DNA of 64,000 nucleotides from Sabethes cyaneus (lineage: Eukaryota > Arthropoda > Insecta > Diptera > Culicidae): the NCBI RefSeq assembly GCF_943734655.1, contig NC_071353.1, forward strand, positions 143,202,043 through 143,266,042, written 5' to 3'. The notes under the pieces were generated by a model. It worked only from the letters and a program-made list of their open reading frames with translations. It had not been told where the DNA came from and searched no databases. Shown here piece after piece: positions 55,195-64,000 of this stretch; within the stretch, counting starts at the first letter, position 1; the number at the start of each line of letters is the position of its first letter. A program made the position numbers and the translations under genes.

Positions 55195-57350
55195 TTTGTG
55201 TAACAACGACGAAGACAATTAAAAACTAACAAAAATCGAAGAAAAGACAATGAAATTACGCCAAAACAGTAACGAAAAAGACTACACAAAACGGACAAAG
55301 GGACAAAAAATGCTAAAAGCAGGCGTCAAAACACGACAAACATACGACGGAAAGATGCTGAAGAGAATACGAAGAAAAGAACACAGAAGAATGGTGAAAT
55401 TGCGACGATAAGACAACAAGAACAACGAAAAGATAGCAAATAGACGATGAAGAGGCAGCGAAAGATGGCATAACGACGATGGAAATGCGATGAAGTGATA
55501 ACGAAAAAATTATGAAAAGATGACAAAAAGACGACGAAAAGACGATGAAAAGACGATGAAAAAATACAGCAGCAAGAACAGCAAAAAATGACAAAAAGTT
55601 GCTTAAATAGCACCAAGAAGGCGATAAAATTTGCTAATCATACATCGAAAAGATGTCCAGTATACGACGGAAAAATAACACAGAAGCAGTAAAAAGACAA
55701 CTGACAACAAACAAGACGATGAAAAAATAGCAAAAAAGTGATGAAAATGATAATGAAAGTGATAATATGAAATGGCAAAACGGTGACAAAAGACGACGTA
55801 AAAATGACAAAAAAACAAAGTAACGACGACAAAATGACGACGAAAATACGACAAAACAGCAACAAAATGGCAACAAACGGCAAAAGCCTTCGAAAAAAAA
55901 ACAACAAAAACAGAAGCAAAAAAACACGAGCAGATGTCGAAAATACGATGAAAACACAACGAAAACATGAGAAAAACCAATAAGACGATGAATACGAAGA
56001 AAAAACAACAAAAAGCTGACAAAAGGTGAAAGAACAACAAAAAGACAGCAAATAGGCGTCGAAAAGACGATGAAAAACGGCAAAAAGACGACGGAAACAG
56101 GATAAAAATGTAATGACAAATAGGTGGAAATCAATGGGTTTACGGAACGGAAGACAACAAAAACACGATGAAAAACCGCCGAAAAATGCCAAAAAAGCGA
56201 TCAACCAAAAACGCCATAAAAGACAATGAAATATGATAACAAATCGCTGCAAAGAGACAAAGAAACGATGTAAAAATGGCGAATATACGATGAAAAGATG
56301 CCTAGACGACAGCAAAAAGAGCAAAAACACGTTAAGAAATGACAAATACGACAGAGAGACGACAAAAAGACGACGAATACGAAGAAAAGACAACGAAAAT
56401 ATGACAAAAAGACGGCAAAAAGGTGTCGAAAAGACAGCAGTAAGATGACGAAAAGATATCGAAACAACGACAAAGAAAATAAAAACCACGACTAAACGTC
56501 TTTTTGTTCAATTGGAATATATGATGAACAGACGACGGTAATAAGACGAAGACGGCGAAAAAACGGCAAAACAGCGACAAAAAAACTGCAAAACAGCGAC
56601 AAAAAAAAACGACAAAATGACAAAAAGCCGTCGAAAAGTAAAAACGACAGAAAATCATTGGAAAAGGCGACAAAATATGCAAAAATGGCGACGATGGTAA
56701 GATAGGTGACGATGCAACGGTAAAAAACTACACTTTGGTTTGTTTTTTTATGCGCGAAGGTCATTGGGTCAAAAGCCACTGCGACAGTCTTAAAGATCAT
56801 CTTTTGCGGCAGTTTAGGTTGTCTTGACAACAAACAGGACGACAAGAAAAGGTGCCAAAAAGGTAATGAAAAGACAACAGAAAACGAAAAAACCTACAAA
56901 ATGGCGATGACTACAAAAATGGTAAAAAGATATTGAAAAACGAAAACGAAAAATGTATACACGGAGGTCAACAAATTACGAACAGAAGAGGAAAATGTGA
57001 TGGTGAATGACCTTGAAAAAAAAAAACAAAAATACGACACAGATGATAAAAAGACGGCAAAAACATGTCGAAAAAACAATAAAAAGGTAACGAAAAAATG
57101 GCCTAAGAACGATGAAAAGATAGCTAACAGACGGCAAAAAGACGACGAAGATGCGACGAAAAGACAGCGAAAAGGTGACGGAAAGAGGATTAAAAAGTGC
57201 TAACAAGTAGGCGAAAAGCCAATGTCAATAAAAAACGAAAGGCCACAATAATAGGACGAAAATATACCAAAAAATGCCAAAGAATTGACAAAAAATGTCA
57301 AGAAAGTTAGTAAAAAACTACGAGAAGACTATAAATAGATGCAAAAAATG
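55195..57350 (+). repeat. GACGAAAA-type simple-repeat domain (largest)
   Basis: About 2.1 kb of A-rich DNA with GACGAAAA, GACAAAAAGACG and CGATGAAAA words. The island TCAAAAGCCACTGCGACAGT (56769-56788) is followed by GACAACAAACAGGACG near 56826. The minus strand gives frames up to 283 aa (55638-56489) of Phe/Leu/Ser/Val/Arg-rich text; these repeat the short word and are not credible proteins. Confidence 0.78.
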
Positions 57351-57377
57351 GAGAGACGATGGAGAGACGATTTAATG

Positions 57378-57378
<1 letters not shown>

Positions 57379-57462
<84 letters not shown>
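57379..57462. repeat. (CCAGAA)14 hexanucleotide microsatellite
   Basis: Fourteen perfect copies of CCAGAA. The perfect array suggests recent expansion. It is not a telomeric TTAGG-type repeat. Confidence 0.95.
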
Positions 57463-57463
<1 letters not shown>

Positions 57464-60130
57464 AACAGGGTTGTTTAAAGAACTTGATCTCCGGCTCCTA
57501 TAATCCGCCAAAGTGGGCCAAACGCGCATGGAGTAAATTACGCGTTGTCTTAATGTATTTCGACCTACAATTAAAATCAATTTTTTTAAAACAAATCGTA
57601 CTCGCATTTTGTGCTTAATCTAACCAAAATTCATGTTTAATATGTTTGAATTTAAATATTTCTTTTTCAGAAATTCAAACTCCCATATTTCCCACTTGCT
57701 TAATACCAACCGATGTTAACAGACAAATTTACTGCTAATTCATCGTCTGACACCGTAAAAGAGCGGATAGAATTATTCATGTGACAACTGTTTACTGTTT
57801 GCTGAATCACAAATTATATGACATGATATCGTATTCTCCTCGTAACAAACCACTTCGCTTCCGTTAGGGTGGAATCAACAGCGCGCAGGAAGATTACTAG
57901 CGTGCAATTATTCCAGAACGTGTGTAGTAATTAAATCAACACAATTCATCCACCTTAGCTTGGTCCCGATTTACGCTAGATGCTAGATGAATTGGACATT
58001 TCCCAAAGCATGTAATTAAGCCAAAAACGACCCCGTCGGTTTCGAATAAAAGTCAACTGGTTGAGAAATTGCAGCGACCGGGAACAATTCACCTAGCCTG
58101 TGCAGCAGGCTAGTGTAAACCTGACGGTCGGTCGTTAGCATCCTGGGGGACACACCTTTCCTCGTTAGGGTTAATTTTCAAACTCTTCCCCCCTCTGTCG
58201 AGAGCAACCCTAGCAAGCACACGAGTCGTTTGGCCGACCTTTTAGCACTCTTAGTGGCTGCGTCGCCTGCGTTCCCCACCAAACGAAGAGTACATAATTT
58301 TCACCTTCAACCAAACACCAACCCAGACCGACCGACCGACCGACACCGTCTGCCCTGTCGGTTGTAGGTGATGACGGAAACGAGTCTGTTACACCTTCCC
58401 CCTGGATTTCGTGACACCTACTGGTGCCATCCTATCCGGTGTTAGAACGAGCAACTTGTGCTTCCAGCATAGAGGTGTGGATCGTTAGTTACCAACCGGA
58501 GTTCACCGTTCCAACCAGGATGTGACTTTGTTTCGAGATGGGAAAGAGGCGTCACCTAATTGTGGAATCAAGTGTCACAAAGTGCGGCCGGAGTCTGCCG
58601 GGATCGACGGACCGACCGACCGACCAACCGAAACTAAGGACCGGCAAGTGAATATAATTCTAATTTGATAATATCACTGACTTTTGTCACGAAACATGAT
58701 GACGATAATTGGTCGGTTGTTTAGATAAGCTTGTACCCATTCCATACTGTTCGGTGTTTCCGGTCGGATGAGTTGAGTTGAAGTTGTCTAGACTAGTTGG
58801 TCGGCGTATGATTTCAAACTAACTTTTAATTTTTCCCCGGTTGAGTACGTATTAATTGGATTCGATAACTTTATTTAGACGCAGTGAACCCGCTAAAAAT
58901 CCATGAGCACACTCAAACGATGGAAAAAAATCATCAAAATCAAATCACTCTTGCTGGCTCAGCCCATTTTTCTCGCTGTCACTGCCATTTGTTGGAGCAA
59001 ATAAATGCAATAAAAATGGTGAAAACATCAAAACTGTGATTCAACAGCGGAATGGTTGTCCCTTCGTTTTACAAACCGTGTGGGACCTCCCAGCCCGTCC
59101 CTCCATATCCCCAGTGTCCTCAGTTCCTCTCACTCACACACTCGGCGGAAATTGCAAACATTTTTGGCCGCTGTCGTTCGGTCCGAGAGCAACAGCCGTG
59201 CTGCTCAAAACCGAAAAAGCCAGTTGGTTGGCAATCAATCTTTCACGCAATCGTATCCCACCGTTTTGTTGCTGGCGTTGTTGTTGGAATCGAATGGTTG
59301 GTGGAAGGAACACTGACTGGGGCTGACTGGAACCGAAACGGGACGCCGGTGTGCGGTGTAGTACCGAGTGGTCACATTTATTTATTTGCGTTTGCAAAAC
59401 AAATTTATCACGACGCTGATCGACGTGCCAATAATATGTATAAAATTTGTTCAAACAACCTTGCAGGACCTGCTACACCTCCCTCCTCGCTTTTTCGGTT
59501 TACGCGATTTTCGGTAGTTAAAATTTAGTTTCAATATTGGAGCTTGAAGGTTAGAAAAATCCAATAAATCATCGAAGTGAATTGTGGATGTCAATTGATA
59601 TAATCAGAACGTTTACTTGTTATTGCGCTGTTTATTCATCGAATCAAGCAGCGTGCCATTTATATTCCTTTTCGATTATTTTGAACGACGATTGCCGATG
59701 CTCTCAGATCGTCTCCGGTCTAAGACAGTCTAGTGGCGGTGGCTGCCCGTCACCGTCTTTGATGGTTAAGAAATCGATTGGATAACTTCAATTTTCCATC
59801 AATATGTTAATTCTACTCAGAAGCAGCAGCAGCACCATCGTCCATATAGCAGATTTTTTCCATCATCCACTGTCTGATGTTTCGTTTATCATTTGCACCG
59901 CCTTTCATCCTCGCCTCGCACTTGAACACTTGAAAGAAGCGACCGCGAAAAACTCGTTCATTCCCGGTACCCGGTACTTCGTCCATTTCATATTTTCTGC
60001 TCATCTTAGTTCGACAGTAAAGTTGGAATTCATGACTTGACTGTTGTGGCATACAAGGTTATCCTGTCGGTCAAACTGGTCAAATGTAATGTTTTATGAA
60101 AATTTTTGTTTGTTTAATGACCTATTTTTT
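57463..60130. other. Low-copy DNA, no gene recognised
   Basis: Contains (CCGA)n runs at about 58326-58342 and 58613-58625. A 158-aa frame at 59052 (+) and overlapping frames at 59036 and 59056 have no recognisable domain and no preference for one frame. AATAAA-type words occur by chance in AT-rich parts. Confidence 0.45.
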
Positions 60131-60135
60131 CTATC

Positions 60136-60246
60136 CGCGTCAATTCCGAAAATCGCGTAAGAAAAACCGCGTAAATTCCGAAATTCGCGTAAAAATATTC
60201 GCGTAAAAAACAAACCGCATAAAAAACCGCGTAAAAAGCGACTTCA
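60136..60246. repeat. Degenerate CGCGTAAAAA tandem repeat
   Basis: Eight or more copies of CGCGTAA with A-rich or ATTCCG spacers (AATCGCGTAAGAAAAACC, ATTCGCGTAAAAAT, CCGCGTAAAAAGCG), spaced 12-20 bases apart. Confidence 0.65.
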
Positions 60247-60734
60247 GTGTATTAGTATTAGTGTTAGCAGTTTTAGTGACATCTTTTGCATCTTCATATA
60301 AGAATTTGTCCGTTCTTAAAAGAACGATTTTCGGTAATTGATGAAACCTAGGAAACTTGGCACTTGGGGCTTTTCACTCGGTTTTCTTTAGCAACACAAA
60401 TCTATTCATCACCAATGCTACTGTAATACGTAGCGTAATTTTTCTTTGGCAGCAAAAGATGAACGGCTCACTGGTAACTTTGCTCTTTTGTTCAGACTGA
60501 AATTGAAATGCTCCATATTGTTCAACGTAGATGATGGAATGACGGACCATGAAAAATAGGCGGAACCGATTCTTGTCGCTTGCTCTGGTATATAACACGA
60601 GGTAAGCCGGCGAACAGCACTACTCTAACGCTGGCTGAGTTAATGCCAACATCTCATCGGCATGTCTGGACAAGGCAAAGTAGAGAGCACGTCGACAGTT
60701 CCCGGTCGGGACGTATTCATCAGCTGCTGAGAGA
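60247..60734. other. Unassigned DNA
   Basis: No domain, repeat partner or firm promoter recognised; CTGGTATATAACACG at about 60585 could be a chance TATA-like word. Confidence 0.35.
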
Positions 60735-61841
60735 GCCCCTATTGCTTAGCCTGATAAAATAAAGCGGAAACCATTTAAATATTCGCCATCATTACAAACC
60801 ATTTCGCCGAATTCCATTTTGCGGAACACCAATTCTCAGTTGACCATAACGCGGAATATAGAGTTTCGCAGAATATCATTTCGCGAAAAATCTTACGCGG
60901 GATGTACCATTTCACGGAAAAACTTTTCGTAGAAAGTATCATTTCGCAGGGGTGACTCAACTGAAGGAAAGTAATAGAGGTCAGTAGATCTAGGAAAATA
61001 AATAAACCTAGATAGAGGTGATAGAGGGGGGCTGCCCCCCGCAGTGGCCGGTGCTTCCGACGGCACGTCGCCGGCAACACTCGCGGCCTGTGGCCGTCTC
61101 GCGCTGAATTATCTAATGTTACTATTGATAGTTTTTGGTGGTCTTGTTATTGATTAATGCTTTATGAAAGTGTCTAAAATTTTTCGAGTTCGATTAGTTT
61201 TTTATTTACGTAAAAATTTCTGCTTTATTGGCATGAGAGTCCTCATTCCCCTACCACAGGGGTGAGGGGTCTCAAACCATCATTAAAAAAATTCTTTCCT
61301 CCGAAACCCTCCATATGCAAAATTTGGTTCCATTTGCTTGATTACTTTTCGAGTTATGAGGAAATTTGATTTTCATTTGTATGGGAGCCCCCCTCCCCTT
61401 AAAAGGGAGAGGGGTCCTAATTCATCATAGAAAAAATCCATGCCTCCAAAAACACCCACATGCCAAATATGGTTCCATTTGTTTAATTAGTTCTCGAGTT
61501 ATGAGGAAATTTGTATTTCATTTGTATAGAGCCCCCCCTCCTAAAGTGGGGAGAGGTTTCAATTCACTATGAAAAAAATTCTTGTCTCCAAAAACACCCA
61601 CATGTCAAATTTTGTTCCATTTGCTTGATTAGTTCTGGAGTTATGAGGAAATTTGTGTTTCATTTGTATGGGAGCCCCACCCCCCCTCTTAATGGGGGAG
61701 GGGTCTCTAACCATCATAAGAATCTTCCCTGGCTTCAAAAACCCTTACATACAAATTTTCACGCCGATCGGTTCAGTAGTTTTCGGAATCTATAAGGAAC
61801 ATACGGACAGACAGACAGAAATCCATTTTTATAGGTATAGA
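60735..61841 (-). mobile_element. Helitron-like element B (minus strand, 3' end missing)
   Basis: Inverted relative of element A. On the minus strand it starts A|TCTATACCTATAAAAATGG at 61841, carries three ~143-bp units (equivalent points at about 61327, 61470 and 61613), the GC-rich CCCGCAGTGGCCGGTGC segment and the GAAATGGTA-type words, and stops matching at GCTTAGCAATAG-like text near 60735. The last ~160 bp with CTAG found in A are absent. No helicase frame is present. Confidence 0.65.
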
Positions 61842-62094
61842 TAGTTGTTGTAAGCGTTCTTTCAGAACGATTTATTAAAATACAATGCTGTTTAAGATTG
61901 GATTAAAATGATTGAATTATGAGAGAAAATCTTTATTTGATAGTAGAACCCATTTACAGCTTCTTGATGTCTGTTAAAACTCGTTTATCTCGTGTGATTC
62001 AAATGAGTCTTTTTAATCACAACACGATGCTGGAAATCGATCCCCCTTTTCCCTCCGTAAGACGCTTCGATCTGGGAGCATAAGCCTGCTGATA

Positions 62095-62397
62095 ATGTAC
62101 AAAACGCTAAACAGACCGGAACATGAGATCTACGGTCTTGAGATAGTAACTTTGTTTACGGAAGATATACGTGCACTAGCCGTATTTGAACAAGAGGTGT
62201 TACGGACTATTTTTGGCGGAGTACAAACGGAAACCGAAGAGTGGCGGAAGCGTATGAATCACGAGCTACAGACACTGCTTGGAGAGATTCCCATCGTACA
62301 CCTGGCGAAAGCTGGGAGACTACGGTGGGCCGGCCACGTCGCAAGGATGCCAGACGACTGTGCAGTGAAAGCGAGTAGGACGGAAAAACGATGGTAA
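62095..62397 (+). pseudogene. RTE-type retrotransposon tail fragment, second copy
   Basis: The 100-aa frame shows MYKTLNRPE, LFTEDIRALAVFEQEVL, RTIFGGVQTETEEWRKRMNHEL, LAKAGRLRWAGHVARMPDD. It is closer to the 1382 copy (shared EDIRALAVFE, GGVQTE, IVHLAKA) than to the 34.4-kb copy, so 1382 and 62095 belong to one family. It is cut short and joins A/G-rich DNA at about 62385. Confidence 0.8.
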
Positions 62398-63600
62398 AAA
62401 GAGCAAAAAGTGGAAAAGAAAAAAGAGAAAACGAGGCATTAAAAAGGAGACTGAGGAGAGAACAGAAGAAGAGGCAGAACGGAAGAGAAAAGACGAAAAA
62501 TGAGAGAAAAGAAAAAGAACGTTAATGAAAACGAGAAAAAAATAAGGACAAACTGAGTAGAATCGGGGAAAACCCTGAACAACAGAAGGGAATAAACGTA
62601 AAAAGCATTAAGCAGAGAAAAAATTGAAAACGGTTGACGAACGGAATGAAACGGAAAAGAAAAACAGCACGAGACAGAAAAGGAGGAAAAGTATGACGTA
62701 GGTACTAAAAGGAGTAATGGATTAGACGAAAACGAAAAATAGAAAAGCTGTGAACAGGACAGAGAACATAAAACGAGACTGGAAAAGAGGAAAAACGGGC
62801 GAAAAAGGACGCAAAACTGGATAGTAAAAGGATGGAAAAAGGAAACGTGGGCAGAAAAAGGGAAAAAGGAAGGGAAAACGAAAAAAAGAGAAACCAAGAC
62901 GGTAAAGAAGGAGAAAAAGAAGAAGAAGGAGAGCGAAAGAGAAAGAGAGAGAACCGATTTAACGGAAAAAGTGGTTAGAGTGTAGATAAAGATGAGACAA
63001 AATAGGAATGGAAATGGGTACTAAGCAAAGACAACGAAGAGATGATAAAAAGGCGACGAAAAAATGACAATAAGAAGTAAATAAGCGACAAAAAGACGAC
63101 GAAAGCGCAGTAGGAAGGCAGCAAAAACAAGACAGAAATATGACGAAAAACTAATACCAAACAGGCGAAAAGTCAAATGGAAAAAGTCGGCAGGCGCTGA
63201 AAAACCGCCGAAAAGATGTAAAGATGATGAAAAGGCGCATAAACAACAACAAAAAGAACAAGGTGCAAAAACAGCGACAAAAAACAACACGAAACAACTA
63301 TAGAAACTAAAAACAGAAAATCATCAAAAATGCTACAATATAGGTAAAAAACAACGAATACACGACGAAAAAACTACGAAAAAGACAGTAAACACTATAT
63401 TTTGGGCCTGAAAAGTGAAAAACTTGTGGAAAATCTGGTCTAAAGGACGCAAAACGGCACAGTAAAAGGAGGCAAAATGGAAATAGTGGGCAGAAAAAGG
63501 GAAAAGTAATAAAACGATAAATGGTATGAAGGAAAAACGGTATTTTCCGGAAAAATGAGAAAAAAAACGGAAACCAATTGGGAAAAAAAGAATAGCGAGC
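62398..63600. repeat. A/G-rich block with GACGAAAA-like part
   Basis: The first 560 bp resemble the 380-2220 block (GGAAAAACGG, GAGAAAAAG); 63030-63370 contains GACGACGAAA and GACAATAAG words of the other family. Frames (152 aa minus at 62439) are compositional. Confidence 0.65.
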
Positions 63601-63909
63601 AAGCGAGAGATAGATAGATAGATAGACAGAGATAGAGAGACAGACTGACAGATAGATAGAGAGACAGACTGACAGATAGATAGAGAGACAGGCTGACAGA
63701 TAGATAGAGAGACAGACTGACAGATAGATAGAGAGACAGATTGACAGATAGATAGATAGAGATAGAGATAGAGATAGAGATAGAGATAGAGATAGAGATA
63801 GAGATAGAGATAGAGATAGAGATAGAGATAGAGATAGAGATAGAGATAGAGATAGAGATAGAGATAGAGATAGAGATAGAGATAGAGATAGAGATAGAGA
63901 TAGAGATAG

Positions 63910-64000
<91 letters not shown>
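63600..64000. repeat. GATA/GACA satellite
   Basis: Begins with about four 24-base units containing AGACTGACAGATAGATAGAG, changes to a long (GATAGA)n run from about 63757 to 63910, and ends as pure (GATA)n to the window edge. This is the GATA/GACA (Bkm-like) class of simple repeat. Its length is probably under-represented, since the array leaves the window. Confidence 0.95.

Noticed and set aside
55638..56489. 283-aa open frame on the minus strand
   Set aside because: It lies wholly in the GACGAAAA simple-repeat block. Its Phe/Leu/Ser/Val/Arg text repeats the short DNA word, and overlapping frames of similar quality exist in the other phases.
57329..57607. 92-aa minus frame with Val-Leu repeats
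   Set aside because: Translation of the (CCAGAA)14 microsatellite.
59052..59528. 158-aa plus-strand frame
   Set aside because: Three overlapping frames compete in the same GC-rich stretch and none shows a motif.

Overview
This window looks like nuclear DNA of a dipteran insect, most probably a mosquito with a large, repeat-rich genome (culicine-type). The evidence is one spliced lipase gene with short GT-AG introns (about 60 bp), RTE-type and Jockey/CR1-type non-LTR retrotransposon remnants, tRNA-derived SINEs, many short inverted-repeat transposons, and extensive satellite DNA. There are no bacterial-type operons, rRNA genes, true tRNA genes or CRISPR arrays. Species cannot be fixed from sequence alone.

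Only one host protein-coding gene is convincing: a secreted lipase/phospholipase A1-like enzyme at 16252-17514 (+), in four exons encoding 360 aa, with the Ser-Asp-His triad intact. About 0.8 kb downstream is a good candidate core promoter and first exon for a second gene (TATA at 18355, initiator near 18386, and an ATG at 18466 directly followed by a splice donor). Its later exons are not recognisable here. A weaker promoter/first-exon candidate lies at 27089-27211.

Layout. 0-2.5 kb: A/G-rich simple DNA bracketed by AT-rich degenerate repeats and carrying an RTE retrotransposon tail. 2.5-5.3 kb: low-copy DNA with a SINE. 5.3-13.8 kb: a patchwork of inverted-repeat elements, including a hAT-like MITE with an 8-bp target duplication, two palindromic 219-bp MITEs, and two copies of a 1.4-kb element, one split by a 708-bp retro-insertion. 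13.8-20.4 kb: the lipase gene, the promoter candidate and reverse transcriptase debris. 20.5-23.4 kb: a Helitron-like element with a ~143-bp internal repeat, interrupted by a 1315-bp solo LTR. 24.5-26.2 kb: a pyrimidine-rich block that is an inverted copy of the purine-rich blocks at 50.5-57.3 kb. 26-30 kb: low-copy GC-richer DNA. 30-38 kb: nested elements, including a piggyBac-like MITE, a Transib-like fold-back and a near-complete but dead RTE element (34386-37193) with an 11-bp target duplication. 38-41 kb: low-copy DNA. 41.4-46.4 kb: a 21-bp minisatellite with higher-order units and embedded SINEs. 46.6-49.9 kb and 57.5-60.7 kb: low-copy DNA. 60.7-62.4 kb: a second Helitron-like copy and a second RTE tail. 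62.4-64 kb: A/G-rich DNA ending in a (GATA)n array that runs off the window.

The repeats have no joint pathway, but their nesting gives relative ages: the solo LTR is younger than its Helitron host, the RTE is younger than the palindromic repeat it split, and the TA-MITE at 46 kb is younger than the amplification of the minisatellite. No new defence or enzymatic system was found. The most novel-looking items are the large strand-asymmetric GACGAAAA-type repeat family with conserved islands, the satellite that co-amplified a SINE, and the orphan first exon.
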